Assembly: GCA_937927875.1 (NCBI GenBank)
Contig: CALEYV010000123.1
Span: 1 to 33,853 of the forward strand
Direction: 5' to 3'
Length of the DNA stretch: 33,853 nt
Source of the DNA: an uncultured Actinomycetes bacterium
GTDB taxonomy: Bacteria; Actinomycetota; Acidimicrobiia; IMCC26256; PALSA-555
Shown here: in pieces, positions 8,244 through 16,145 of the stretch
How positions within the stretch are numbered: position 1 is the first letter of the stretch
Layout: each line of letters opens with the position of its first letter
Made by a program: the position numbers and the translations under genes
The notes under the pieces: model-generated
The model's input: only the letters and a program-made list of their open reading frames with translations
The model's database searches: none
Told to the model about the DNA's origin: nothing

Positions 8244-8249
8244 AGGCTA
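8244..8249 (-). promoter_or_regulatory. -10 box of the GroES-like gene
   Basis: TAGCCT on the minus strand, 9 nt before the ATG at 8234. It fits the TAnnnT consensus; assignment rests on position. Confidence 0.4.
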
Positions 8250-8285
8250 CCGCCGAGCGCTTCGTAGACCTTGGAGGGCCTCGGT

Positions 8286-8291
8286 TACCAT
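8286..8291 (+). promoter_or_regulatory. -10 box of ctaB
   Basis: TACCAT, 26 nt before the GTG at 8318. Transcription from it would leave a leader of about 20 nt holding a weak CTGGAG Shine-Dalgarno site at 8309-8314. Confidence 0.4.
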
Positions 8292-8317
8292 GCCGCGAGC
8301 CCCCACCCTGGAGCGCC

Positions 8318-9247
8318 GTGTCCGACTTCGTCGCCTTGAATCGCCCGGTGGCAGTTGCCGAGGCGTGGGCGAAGCAGGCTCGTCGGCGGGCCGGTCAGTA
8401 CCTGGCGCTGACGAAGCCGCGCGTCGTCGAGCTGCTGCTCGTCACCACCGTCCCCGCGATGATCCTCGCCGCCGGCGAGATCCCCGACCTCGGTCTCGTG
8501 GCGGCGGTGCTGGTCGGCGGCGCGCTCGCGGCCGGCGGCGCCAACACGATCAACTGCTGGATCGAGCGGGACCGCGACCAGCTCATGCGGCGGACCCGGC
8601 ACCGGCCGCTGCCGTCGGGGACGGTCGAGCCGGTTCGGGCGCTCGTCTTCGGCGTCGTGCTCGAGGTGGTGGCGTTCGCCCTGCTGGCGCTGACCGCCAA
8701 CCTGCTCGCGGCCAGCCTGGCGCTGGCCGCCACCCTCTTCTACGTGTTCGTCTACACGGTCTGGCTGAAGCCCCGGACGGTCCAGAACATCGTCATCGGC
8801 GGCGCGGCCGGCGCGGTGCCGGTCCTGGTCGGCTGGGCGGCCGTCACCGGCCGCGTCGGCGCGCCGGCCTGGGTGCTCTTCGCGGTCGTGTTCACCTGGA
8901 CGCCCGCGCACTTCTGGGCCCTCGCCCTCCGGTACCGGGACGACTACGAAGCCGCCCACATCCCGATGCTGCCGGTGGTGCAGGGCGCGCAGGCGGCGGC
9001 CACCCAGATCCTCGCCTACGCGGTGGTCGTGGTCGGGGTCAGCCTCGTGCTACCGCTCCTCTCGTCGGTCGGCATCCTCTACGTGGTCGCGGCCGCCCTG
9101 CTCGGCGCCGCGTTCGTCGCCAAGGCGGTGCAGCTGCGCCGCGACCCGACGCCGGCCCGCGCGATCGCCTACTTCCACCGGTCGAACCTCTACCTGGCTC
9201 TGCTCTTCGCGGCCGTTGCCGTCGACGTCCTCGTCCAGCTCCACTGA
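8318..9247 (+). CDS. ctaB: Protoheme IX farnesyltransferase (heme O synthase)
   Basis: This integral membrane UbiA-family prenyltransferase adds a farnesyl group to heme b to make heme O, the precursor of heme A for aa3-type cytochrome oxidase. The 309-residue protein opens with LALTKPRVVELLLVT. It carries the prenyl-diphosphate-binding motif NCWIERDRDQLMRRTRHRPLP, has about eight or nine hydrophobic spans, and shows the family segment FTWTPAHFWALAL. In the usual NxxxDxxxD motif the first Asp is Glu here, a variant worth noting. The GTG at 8318 follows CTGGAG by a few nt. The last 32 nt are overlapped by a TlpA-like gene in another frame. The partner gene ctaA lies 19 kb away at 27377-28321. 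Confidence 0.95.
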   Translation: MSDFVALNRPVAVAEAWAKQARRRAGQYLALTKPRVVELLLVTTVPAMILAAGEIPDLGLVAAVLVGGALAAGGANTINCWIERDRDQLMRRTRHRPLPSGTVEPVRALVFGVVLEVVAFALLALTANLLAASLALAATLFYVFVYTVWLKPRTVQNIVIGGAAGAVPVLVGWAAVTGRVGAPAWVLFAVVFTWTPAHFWALALRYRDDYEAAHIPMLPVVQGAQAAATQILAYAVVVVGVSLVLPLLSSVGILYVVAAALLGAAFVAKAVQLRRDPTPARAIAYFHRSNLYLALLFAAVAVDVLVQLH

Positions 9248-9839
9248 CGATCGCCCGCCGCGGCGGGCCCGGCTGCTCCTCCTCGCCGTGGTCGTCGTCG
9301 CGGTGGTCGGCGCGGTGACGGGCTGGGCGGTGGCGTCGGGATCGACCCACCACGCCGCGACCTCCCCCGCCCACCGGGGCGCCACCTCGACGACGGCCAC
9401 CGGCCCGCCGTCGAGCGCACCGGCCGGGTCGGCGGCACCCGCCTTCTCCCTGCCGACGCTCGGCGGGGGCCACGTCGCGCTGGCCCAGCTGACCGGCCAT
9501 CCGGTGGTCGTGAACTTCTGGGCCTCCTGGTGCCACCCGTGCCGCCAGGAGTTCGCCCTGTTCCGCGCCGCGTTGGCGCGCCACCGGTCACAGGGCCTGG
9601 TCATCGTCGGCGTCAGCTTCCAGGACATCCCGAGCGACGCGCGCGCGTTCGTGCGCCAAGAGCACGCCGACTGGACCTTCGCCACCGACGACGACGGCGC
9701 GGTCGCCGCCGCCTACGGCGTCCGGCCCGTCCCCGAGACCTTCTACATCCGACGCGACGGGACGCTGACGCGACGCCGGTTCGGGATCACCTCGTCACAC
9801 CAGCTCGAGCAGGACCTCACCTCGATCCTCGGCCCGTAG
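9216..9839 (+). CDS. Membrane-anchored TlpA/ResA-like thioredoxin
   Basis: A thiol-disulfide oxidoreductase of 207 residues. It has a short basic N-terminus (DRPPRRAR), one transmembrane anchor at about residues 19-40, a Ser/Thr/Ala/Pro-rich linker, then a thioredoxin fold with WCHPC (Cys106, Cys109) and the cis-Pro segment VRPVPETFYI. The active site should face outside the membrane. Such proteins reduce apocytochrome or copper-site cysteines, or act as peroxiredoxin-like thiol enzymes. The only start covering the basic residues and anchor is TTG at 9216, which places the first 32 nt inside ctaB. Overlap with a heme O synthase gene points to a role in cytochrome oxidase maturation; that is inference. 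It ends 1 nt before the convergent ABC permease gene. Confidence 0.88.
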   Translation: MPSTSSSSSTDDRPPRRARLLLLAVVVVAVVGAVTGWAVASGSTHHAATSPAHRGATSTTATGPPSSAPAGSAAPAFSLPTLGGGHVALAQLTGHPVVVNFWASWCHPCRQEFALFRAALARHRSQGLVIVGVSFQDIPSDARAFVRQEHADWTFATDDDGAVAAAYGVRPVPETFYIRRDGTLTRRRFGITSSHQLEQDLTSILGP

Positions 9840-9840
9840 C

Positions 9841-10578
9841 TCACTCCTCCCAGCGGAAGGTCCGCGCCGCCAGCAGCGGCGCGCCCACCGCCCACGCCCC
9901 GAGGGTGATGAGCGCGCCCACCGACACCGATCCCGCCGACAGGGCCTGGCGCACGGTGTCCGACAGCGCCGCCGCGGGGAGCCCGCGCGCGACGGTCTCG
10001 AGGAACCCGGGCAGCCGCGCCAGCGGGTACGCCATGCCGCCGAGGAACAGCAGCAGCAGGAAGAGCCCGTTGGCGGCGGCGAGGTTCGCCTCGGCGCGCA
10101 GCAGCCCGGCGAGGAAGAGCCCGACACCGGCGAACGCCACCGTCCCGACGAGCAGCAGGCCCACCGCGGCCGCGATGCTGCCCATGGCGTGCCAGCCGAG
10201 GGCGGCGCCGACCCCGAGGAGCACCGCGGCCTGGAGGACCTCGAGGGCAAGGACGCTGATCGTCTTGGCGGCCAGCAGGCCGCCTCGCGACAGCGGCGTC
10301 GACCCGAGCCGCTTCAGCACCCCGTACCGGCGCTCGTAGCCGGTCGCGATCCCGAGGCTGACCATGGCCGTGGACATCACCGCCAGGGCCAGGGTCCCGG
10401 GGACCAGGAACTGCACGGGGTCTTTCAGCGACGTCTGGGTGACGTCGACCTTCGTGAAGAACACGAGGATCCCGACCGGAATCGCCAGTGACACCACGAG
10501 GCTCTCGCCGCGCCGGATGGTGAGCAGCAGCTCGACGCGCGCCTGGGCCGCGATGGCGCGCCGGGTGCTGGCGCTCAC
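9841..10578 (-). CDS. ABC-2 type transporter permease
   Basis: A 245-residue integral membrane protein with about six hydrophobic spans. It matches the ABC-2 permease pattern: an N-terminal amphipathic segment, GTLALAVMSTAMVSLGIATGYERRYGVLKRLGSTPLSRG (the conserved cytoplasmic loop, here in two parts), and late spans with LAAANGLFLLLLFLGGMAYPLARLP. It would form an exporter with the ATPase encoded just upstream. The GTG at 10578 overlaps the ATPase stop by 4 nt. The substrate is unknown; relatives export drugs, lipids or polysaccharides. Its place beside carotenoid genes does not show that it moves carotenoids. Confidence 0.88.
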   Translation of the reverse strand: MSASTRRAIAAQARVELLLTIRRGESLVVSLAIPVGILVFFTKVDVTQTSLKDPVQFLVPGTLALAVMSTAMVSLGIATGYERRYGVLKRLGSTPLSRGGLLAAKTISVLALEVLQAAVLLGVGAALGWHAMGSIAAAVGLLLVGTVAFAGVGLFLAGLLRAEANLAAANGLFLLLLFLGGMAYPLARLPGFLETVARGLPAAALSDTVRQALSAGSVSVGALITLGAWAVGAPLLAARTFRWEE

Positions 10579-11504
10579 CGGCCGTCCTCGCTCGTCAGGT
10601 TGAGGAACACCTCCTCCAGGGTGCGACGGCCGGTGCGCAGCTCGCCGATGCGCACGTCGTGGTCGCGCAGCCAGATGGCCAGCGTCGCCACCAGCTGCGG
10701 CGTCGCGTCGACGCGCACCAGGTACGCGCCGGGGCGCTCCTCGATCACCAGCCCGTCGCCGAGGCCGACCGCGGTGGCCAGCGACGTGCAGTCGAGCCCG
10801 GGCGGCGCCGAGAACCGGGTCTCGTCGCTGGCGGCCTGGAGCGTGAGCTCCTCGGGCGTGCCGCAGGCGACGAGCCGTCCGGCGTTGATGATCGCGACCC
10901 GGTGGCAGAGCTGCTCGGCCTCGTCCATGGCGTGCGTCGTGAGCAGCACCGTCACGCCGTCGTCGCTGAGGCGGCGGATCAGCTCCCACGTCGTGGCCCG
11001 TGCGCGCGGGTCCATCCCCGCCGTGGGCTCGTCGAGGAACACCAGCGACGGCCGGCCCACGAGCGCGAGCGCCAGCGAGAGCCGCTGCTGCTGCCCGCCC
11101 GACAGTCGCCGCACGTACGTCCCCCGCGCGCTGGCGAGTCCGACCCGCTCGAGGAGCGCCTCGGGTTCAGCCGGGTGCTCGTAGTAGGCGGCGAAGAGGC
11201 GCAGCGCCTCCAGCGGGCGAACGCCGGGGTACAAGCCGCCCTCCTGGAGCATGACGCCGATCTGCGGCCGGAGCTGGCGGCCGTCGCGGATCGGGTCGAG
11301 CCCGAGCACGCGGACCCGGCCCCGATCGGGCCGGCGGTACCCCTCGAGCGTCTCGACGGTCGTCGTCTTGCCGGCGCCGTTCGGACCGAGGAGGCCGAAC
11401 ACCTCGCCCGCGTCGACCGTCAACGCCAGCCCGTCGACCGCGCGGACGTCGCCGTAGCGCTTCTCGAGATCGGCGACCTCGATGGCGGGGGTCGCCGACG
11501 GCAT
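10575..11504 (-). CDS. ABC transporter ATP-binding protein (drug/lipid exporter type)
   Basis: A 309-residue ATPase with Walker A GPNGAGKTT starting at residue 40, signature LSGGQQQR, Walker B LVFLDEPTAGMD and H-loop TTHAMDE. A C-terminal regulatory domain of about 90 residues ends in TLEEVFLNLT, a hallmark of the DrrA/CcmA-like exporters that pair with ABC-2 permeases. The ATG at 11504 lies 8 nt after a TAGGCT -10 box. The gene is divergent from crtYc across 75 bp that hold a 20-bp perfect palindrome. Confidence 0.93.
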   Translation of the reverse strand: MPSATPAIEVADLEKRYGDVRAVDGLALTVDAGEVFGLLGPNGAGKTTTVETLEGYRRPDRGRVRVLGLDPIRDGRQLRPQIGVMLQEGGLYPGVRPLEALRLFAAYYEHPAEPEALLERVGLASARGTYVRRLSGGQQQRLSLALALVGRPSLVFLDEPTAGMDPRARATTWELIRRLSDDGVTVLLTTHAMDEAEQLCHRVAIINAGRLVACGTPEELTLQAASDETRFSAPPGLDCTSLATAVGLGDGLVIEERPGAYLVRVDATPQLVATLAIWLRDHDVRIGELRTGRRTLEEVFLNLTSEDGR

Positions 11505-11512
11505 GATTCGGG

Positions 11513-11518
11513 AGCCTA
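11513..11518 (-). promoter_or_regulatory. -10 box of the ABC exporter operon
   Basis: TAGGCT on the minus strand, 8 nt before the ATG at 11504. The matching -35 position falls at the edge of the palindrome at 11540-11559. Confidence 0.45.
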
Positions 11519-11539
11519 CCGGGGTCGGTCGCGTCGCCT

Positions 11540-11559
11540 GCTCGCGCGATCGCGCGAGC
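11540..11559. promoter_or_regulatory. 20-bp perfect palindrome between divergent operons; candidate operator
   Basis: Each half reads GCTCGCGCGA and the next half is its exact reverse complement, with no spacer. It lies between the ABC exporter start (11504) and the crtYc start (11580). It covers the expected -35/spacer region of both promoters, so a dimeric repressor bound here could control both. No regulator gene is adjacent. Chance palindromes are not negligible in DNA this G+C-rich. Confidence 0.35.
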
Positions 11560-11579
11560 GCGGGCAAGAATGCGTTCGA

Positions 11580-11903
11580 GTGGGTGACGAGTTCCAGTAC
11601 CTCGGCTTGATGGCCGCGTGCCTCATCGTCACGCTGCCGCTCGAGCTGGTCCTCGGGGCGAGGGTGTGGCGACGACCGCGGCGGCTGCTCCTGGCGCTGG
11701 TCCCGACCGCGATCATCTTCTTCGGGTGGGACGTGCTCGCCATCGCCCGTCACCACTGGACGTTCAACGGCCGCTACATCATCGGGTGGTCGCTCCCGGG
11801 CCGAGTGCCGATCGAGGAGCTGGTGTTCTTCGTCGCCATCCCCATCTGCGGCCTGCTCACCCTCGAAGCGGTGCGCGGGATCCTGGGACGCAACCGTGCA
11901 TGA
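11580..11903 (+). CDS. crtYc: Lycopene beta-cyclase subunit CrtYc
   Basis: One half of the actinobacterial heterodimeric lycopene cyclase, which closes the ends of lycopene to beta-rings. The 107-residue protein has three hydrophobic spans and the family motif PIEELVFFVAIP near residues 78-89, plus WDVLAIARHHWTF. The GTG at 11580 fits the homologous N-terminus (EFQYLGLMA). A weak -10-like AAGAAT at 11566-11571 lies 8 nt upstream. It overlaps crtYd by 8 nt. The type of ring (beta or epsilon, C40 or C50) is not provable from sequence, but the crtZ next to it fits beta-carotene. Confidence 0.9.
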   Translation: MGDEFQYLGLMAACLIVTLPLELVLGARVWRRPRRLLLALVPTAIIFFGWDVLAIARHHWTFNGRYIIGWSLPGRVPIEELVFFVAIPICGLLTLEAVRGILGRNRA

Positions 11904-12213
11904 GTACACGGCGCTGGCGCTGGTGGCGGTGGCGATCGTCGTCGGGCTCGAGCTGGCGGTGCTGCACACCGGCCTGCTGCGCAGCGGCGCCTACTGGGCC
12001 GCGCTGGCCATCTGTTGCGGCTTCATGATCGCCGTGAACGGCTGGCTCACGAAGCTCTCCGCTCCCATCGTCATCTACGACCGCGGCGCCACGACGGGGT
12101 GGCGGGTGCCGTGGGACATCCCGGTCGAGGACTACCTGTTCGCCTTCGCGCTGCTCACGCTGGCGATGCTGCTCTGGGACACCGCCGCCCGCCGGGAGCA
12201 GGCCCGCGCGTGA
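11896..12213 (+). CDS. crtYd: Lycopene beta-cyclase subunit CrtYd
   Basis: The second half of the heterodimeric lycopene cyclase, 105 residues with three hydrophobic spans. It carries the matching motif IPVEDYLFAFALL near the C-terminus and TKLSAPIVIYD in the middle. CrtYc and CrtYd together equal the fused bacterial/archaeal CarR-type cyclase. The GTG at 11896 overlaps the crtYc stop by 8 nt, and the gene's stop overlaps the crtZ start as GTGA. That suggests coupled translation of the two subunits and the hydroxylase. Confidence 0.9.
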   Translation: MHEYTALALVAVAIVVGLELAVLHTGLLRSGAYWAALAICCGFMIAVNGWLTKLSAPIVIYDRGATTGWRVPWDIPVEDYLFAFALLTLAMLLWDTAARREQARA

Positions 12214-12692
12214 GCGGCGTCCTGATCGCGCTCGCCGCCCTCGTGCTCACCGAGCCCGTCGCGGCGCTCGCGCACCGGTTCGTCTTCCACGGCTTCGGGA
12301 TGGGCTGGCACCGCAGTCACCACCTCCCGCCCCGCCGACGCCTCGAGGCGAACGACCTGTTCCCGGTCGTGTTCTCCGCCGTCACGATCGCTGTCCTGTC
12401 GGTCGGCGTGTGGGTCGGTGGGGGCGAGGTGCTGATCCCGATCGGCATCGGCGTCACCGCCTACGGCGCCTGCTACCTGCTCGTGCACGACCTCGTCATC
12501 CACCGGCGGATCGCCGCCCTCCGCATCCCCGACCGGGTCGGACACCGGCTCCGCGCCGCGCACAACGTGCACCATCTCTTCAGCGACGCGCCGTTCGGGT
12601 TCCTCGCGCCGGTCGTGCCGCACCGGCTCCGCGACGCGGCGCAGGCCCGAGGCTGGGACGAGACGCCCCGCGCCGTCAGCCGCCCGGCCTGA
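12210..12692 (+). CDS. crtZ: Beta-carotene hydroxylase CrtZ-type
   Basis: A di-iron membrane hydroxylase that adds 3-hydroxyl groups to beta-rings, giving zeaxanthin from beta-carotene. The 160-residue protein has the histidine boxes HRFVFH (HX4H), HRSHH (HX2HH), HDLVIH (HX4H) and HNVHH (HX2HH), in CrtZ order. Hydrophobic spans lie between the boxes. The GTG at 12210 overlaps the crtYd stop. The last 17 nt overlap the 3' end of crtB on the other strand. Confidence 0.92.
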   Translation: MSGVLIALAALVLTEPVAALAHRFVFHGFGMGWHRSHHLPPRRRLEANDLFPVVFSAVTIAVLSVGVWVGGGEVLIPIGIGVTAYGACYLLVHDLVIHRRIAALRIPDRVGHRLRAAHNVHHLFSDAPFGFLAPVVPHRLRDAAQARGWDETPRAVSRPA

Positions 12693-13527
12693 CCACCGAC
12701 CAGCCGACGACCAGCGCCTTGCGGGCGGTCGGCACCCGGGCCCGCTCGGTGAACACGTCCCCGTCGGCCCGCTCGATCCGGTCGAGGATCTCCGAGTAGA
12801 GGCGCCGCGCGGCCCGGATGCAGCGCGCCGACGACGGTGGGAGCATCGACATCCCGCTGTCGGCCGACGCGTAGTAGTCGCGGTTCCGCCGGATCTCGAA
12901 CTTCATGAGCGCCCGCCACGCCGGCGTGGCGACCCGGGAGCCGGGGTCGGCGTCGAAGCGCTTCAGGTCCTCCTGGGGGATGTAGACGCGGCCGCGGTCG
13001 AAGTCCTCGCCCACGTCCCGGAGGAAGTTCGTGAGCTGGAAGGCGATGCCGAGGTCACGAGCCGGGCGCAGCGCGGCGGCCGAGGTCGGCTCGAGGATCG
13101 GCAGCATCATCTCGCCGATGACGGCCGCCGAGCCGTCCATGTAGTCGAGGAGATCGTCGAAGGTGTCGTAGGTGGCGACGGTGAGGTCCATCGTCATCGA
13201 GCGCAGGAACCGGCGGAAGCAGTCGGGGTTGATGTCGAACGCGTTCACCGTGTGGACGACGGCCTTCAGGACCAGGTCCTCCGAGTCGCCCTTCTCGAGG
13301 TCGGTGAAGAAGCGGTCGCCGAACTCGCTCAGGGCCCGCTCGCGTGCCTCGACCGGCGCCGGCCCCAGGTCGTCGACGATGTCGTCGGCGTGCCGGCAGA
13401 ACGCGTAGAGGGCGTGGACGTGGTGCCGCTTTACCCGGGGCAGCAGGAACGTGGCCGCGTAGTAGGTCGTCCCGTACGCCTTGGTGAGCTGTCGGCAGCG
13501 GGCGTAGGACTCGTCGAGGGTCGTCAC
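12676..13527 (-). CDS. crtB: Phytoene synthase
   Basis: CrtB condenses two geranylgeranyl diphosphates to phytoene. The 283-residue protein has both aspartate-rich motifs: HADDIVDD (Asp48-Asp53) and DVGED (Asp171-Asp175). The latter is followed by DRGRVYIPQEDLKRF, the trans-isoprenyl synthase signature. Its length is typical for the family. The GTG at 13527 overlaps the crtI stop as GTGA. It is the third gene of the crtE-crtI-crtB operon and converges on crtZ. Confidence 0.95.
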   Translation of the reverse strand: MTTLDESYARCRQLTKAYGTTYYAATFLLPRVKRHHVHALYAFCRHADDIVDDLGPAPVEARERALSEFGDRFFTDLEKGDSEDLVLKAVVHTVNAFDINPDCFRRFLRSMTMDLTVATYDTFDDLLDYMDGSAAVIGEMMLPILEPTSAAALRPARDLGIAFQLTNFLRDVGEDFDRGRVYIPQEDLKRFDADPGSRVATPAWRALMKFEIRRNRDYYASADSGMSMLPPSSARCIRAARRLYSEILDRIERADGDVFTERARVPTARKALVVGWSVVRPGG

Positions 13528-14993
13528 ACGGGGCTCCAGGCGTCGATGCGGTCGGCCGCGAGCCGACCGGAGAGCAGCACCATGGGGATACCCACGCCGG
13601 GCACGGTACCCATCCCCGCCAGCACCAGGCCGGGCGCACGGCGGTCGATGTTCGGCGTCCGGAACGGGCCGCTCTGGAAGAAGCGGTGGGCGAGGGAGAA
13701 GGGGGTCCCCCGCTCGAGCCCGGCCGCCGCCCACCGGGGCGGGTCGGTGACTCGCTCGACGACCACGTCGCTCACCGGGTACCCGAGCGCGCCGATTCGA
13801 CGCACGAGGTCGTCCCGGGCCCGGGGCCCCTCGACGCCCCAGTCGACGGCGCCGTCGAGGTTCGGGACCGGCTCCAGCGCGTAGACGGTCGCACCGCCGG
13901 CGGGGGCGACGGTGGCGTCGGTCGCGCTGGCCGTCGTGACGAGCAGCGACGGGTCCGCCATGCGGGCGCGGCCCCGGAGCAAGGTGTCGAAGGCGTCCCG
14001 CCAGCCGGCCCCGAAGTGGAGGTTGTGGTGCGCGGCGCCGTCCGGGAGCCGGCCCCGCACCCCCGCCGCCCAGACCACGCACGACGGCGAGTACTGACCC
14101 TTGGTGACGATTCGGGGCGGCGCGAGCCCGAGCAGGGTCCGATACGTCGCGGCGACGTCCGCGTTGCACACGACCGCGTCCGCGGCCACGCGCTCGCCGC
14201 CGGCCAGGCGGATGCCCTGCACGCGGCCGTCGGGCCGCCGCTCGATCCGCGCCACCGGCGTCGAGTAGCGGAAGGTCGCCCCCGCCTTCTCGGCCGCCAG
14301 CGCGAGGCCGCGTGCCAGCTCGTGCATGCCCCCGGCCGGGAACAGCACGCCTTCCACGCTGTCCATGTAGGTGATGACGCTGAATACCGCCAGCGCCTCG
14401 AACGGTGACAGGCCGGCGTAGAGGGCCTGGAACGAGAAGACGCGCTGCAGCCGCTCGTCGTCGAAGAACGACGCCACCACCGGCGCCAGGCGACGCAGCG
14501 CGCCCAGTCGCAGCAGCCGGGCCAGCGCGGCGGGACTGCGCAGCAGGTTGGTGGGACGATCGAAGTTCCGGGCGATGAAGGGCCCGAACTCGGCGTCGTA
14601 CAGGTCGCGCAGCCAGCCGCAGAAGCGGATGAACGCGTCCGCCTCGCGGCGGCCCGCCAGCTGGGCGATCTCGTCCCTCGTCGCGTCGACGTCGGCGCGC
14701 AGCGCCAGCTGCGAGCCGTCGGCGAAGCAGGCCCGATACATCGGGTCCAGCCGCTGCAGCGTCAGGTGCTCATCGACGCTCGCGCCGGCGGCCGCGAACG
14801 TGTCCTCGACGATGCCGCGCATCGTGAGCACGACCGGGCCGGTGTCGACGCGGTAGCCGTCGTGCTCGAGCCGGTCGACGAGACCGCCGGGTCGATCGGC
14901 GCGCTCGACGACGACCACCTCGTGACCGCGACCGGCCAGGTGACACGCCGCCGAGAGGCCGCCCAGGCCCGCCCCGACGACCGCGACGCGCAC
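13524..14993 (-). CDS. crtI: Phytoene desaturase (lycopene-forming type)
   Basis: An FAD-dependent CrtI that introduces four double bases' worth of desaturation (four double bonds) into phytoene to give lycopene. The 489-residue protein starts with the dinucleotide-binding motif VVGAGLGGLSAA (Gly7, Gly9, Gly12) and the ERADRPGG continuation. It ends with the CrtI C-terminal signature TPNIDRRAPGLVLAGMGTVPGVGIPMVLLSG, given here in words as the NI-D-R and PGVG-IPMVLLSG pieces. The GTG at 14993 puts the Gly motif at the very N-terminus, as is usual. It begins 5 nt after the crtE stop and overlaps crtB. The number of desaturation steps cannot be read directly. Confidence 0.94.
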   Translation of the reverse strand: MRVAVVGAGLGGLSAACHLAGRGHEVVVVERADRPGGLVDRLEHDGYRVDTGPVVLTMRGIVEDTFAAAGASVDEHLTLQRLDPMYRACFADGSQLALRADVDATRDEIAQLAGRREADAFIRFCGWLRDLYDAEFGPFIARNFDRPTNLLRSPAALARLLRLGALRRLAPVVASFFDDERLQRVFSFQALYAGLSPFEALAVFSVITYMDSVEGVLFPAGGMHELARGLALAAEKAGATFRYSTPVARIERRPDGRVQGIRLAGGERVAADAVVCNADVAATYRTLLGLAPPRIVTKGQYSPSCVVWAAGVRGRLPDGAAHHNLHFGAGWRDAFDTLLRGRARMADPSLLVTTASATDATVAPAGGATVYALEPVPNLDGAVDWGVEGPRARDDLVRRIGALGYPVSDVVVERVTDPPRWAAAGLERGTPFSLAHRFFQSGPFRTPNIDRRAPGLVLAGMGTVPGVGIPMVLLSGRLAADRIDAWSPV

Positions 14994-14998
14994 TCGCG

Positions 14999-16078
14999 CT
15001 ACCGGTCGCGCCAGGCCACGTACGTCGCCAGCTCCTGGAGCGCCGCTCGCGCCTCGCACGTGATCGGCGCCGCCTCGAGCGCGGCGAGCGCCTCCCCCAC
15101 GAGCCCTTCGATCGCGCCCTCGACCTCGTCACAGGCGCCGCAGTCAACGAGCAGGGCCTGCACCGCTTCGACGTCGGCCGGCGTCAGGTCGGGCTGCCCG
15201 ATCCGACCGAGCACCCGGGCGCCCGCGCCGTCGACCCTGGTCGCGGCTGCGGCCAGCAGCGGCGTCAGCTTCCCCTCCCGCAGGTCGTCCCCGACCGGCT
15301 TCCCGGTGATCGTCGAATCCCCGAACACGCCGAGCAGGTCGTCGCGCAGCTGGAACGCCTCGCCGAGCGGCAGCCCGACCGCGCTCAGGGGCTCCCGCAG
15401 GTCGTCGAGCTGTCCGGCCAGCGCCGCCCCCAGGTGCAGGGGGCGCTCGACCGTGTACTTCCCCGACTTGTAGCGCGCGATCCGGGCCGCCTGGGCCCCG
15501 TCGCTGCTCGCGGTCGCGGTCCCCTCGAGGTCGAGGTACTGCCCGACGCACAGCTCGACCCGCAGCTCGTCGAAGATCTGGCGCGCCACCGGCGGCGCCT
15601 CGCCGAACAGCATGTCGGCGTAAACGAAGGCGAAGTCCCCGACCAGGATCGCCGCTCCCTCGCCGAACCGCCGGGCCTCGCCCCGCCATTCGAGGCTGTC
15701 ATGCCGGTTGATGAACCGCCGGTGCACGGCGGCCTGGCCCCGGCGCACCTCGGAGCCGTCCATCACGTCGTCGTGCACGAGCGCGAACGTGTGGAGCAGC
15801 TCGAGCGCGGCGCCGGCGTCGACGACGACGGTGGCGCTCGGCGAGCCGCCCGCGCCGACGAACGCCCAGTAGCAGAAGGCCGGTCGGAGCCGCTTGCCGC
15901 CGGCGACGATCAGGTCCCGCAGCGCGAGGAGCGGCTCGGCGAGGGCGGGCGCGACCTCGCTCCACCGCCGCGTCTCGTCGTCGAGCAGGTCCAGGATCCG
16001 CGCCTCGGCGCGGGCGCCGACGTCGAGGAGGCTCGGGGGAACCGGCGTGCTGCGGCGAGCCGGCGCGGCCGACGACAT
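14999..16078 (-). CDS. crtE: Geranylgeranyl diphosphate synthase (polyprenyl synthetase)
   Basis: CrtE extends farnesyl diphosphate to GGPP, feeding crtB. The 359-residue protein has the first aspartate-rich motif DDVMD (Asp103-Asp107) after the chain-length region, GGKRLRPA near residue 60, and the second motif LRDDLLGVFGD (Asp246-Asp247). The ATG at 16078 is preferred over the in-frame GTG at 16105. A TACCAT -10 box sits 7 nt before 16078 and lies inside the extra nine codons, so those would not be transcribed. It is first in the crtE-crtI-crtB operon and divergent from the SCP2 gene. Confidence 0.93.
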   Translation of the reverse strand: MSSAAPARRSTPVPPSLLDVGARAEARILDLLDDETRRWSEVAPALAEPLLALRDLIVAGGKRLRPAFCYWAFVGAGGSPSATVVVDAGAALELLHTFALVHDDVMDGSEVRRGQAAVHRRFINRHDSLEWRGEARRFGEGAAILVGDFAFVYADMLFGEAPPVARQIFDELRVELCVGQYLDLEGTATASSDGAQAARIARYKSGKYTVERPLHLGAALAGQLDDLREPLSAVGLPLGEAFQLRDDLLGVFGDSTITGKPVGDDLREGKLTPLLAAAATRVDGAGARVLGRIGQPDLTPADVEAVQALLVDCGACDEVEGAIEGLVGEALAALEAAPITCEARAALQELATYVAWRDR

Positions 16079-16085
16079 CGGCGAG

Positions 16086-16091
16086 ATGGTA
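16086..16091 (-). promoter_or_regulatory. -10 box of the crtE-crtI-crtB operon
   Basis: TACCAT on the minus strand, 7 nt before the ATG at 16078. It decides the crtE start, because an upstream GTG start would place the box inside the coding region. Confidence 0.5.
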
Positions 16092-16133
16092 GGCGGCTCA
16101 TCCACGGTGGCTCCGACGCGAAGCGCCCGTCGT

Positions 16134-16139
16134 TACGCT
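16134..16139 (+). promoter_or_regulatory. -10 box of the SCP2-domain gene
   Basis: TACGCT, 6 nt before the GTG at 16146, so a leaderless transcript is expected. It lies back to back with the crtE promoter, about 45 bp apart. Confidence 0.5.
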
Positions 16140-16145
16140 CCGCGG

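Noticed and set aside
16079..16105. Longer crtE start at GTG 16105
   Set aside because: The TACCAT -10 box lies within those codons, 7 nt before the ATG at 16078, so the longer form would not be transcribed.
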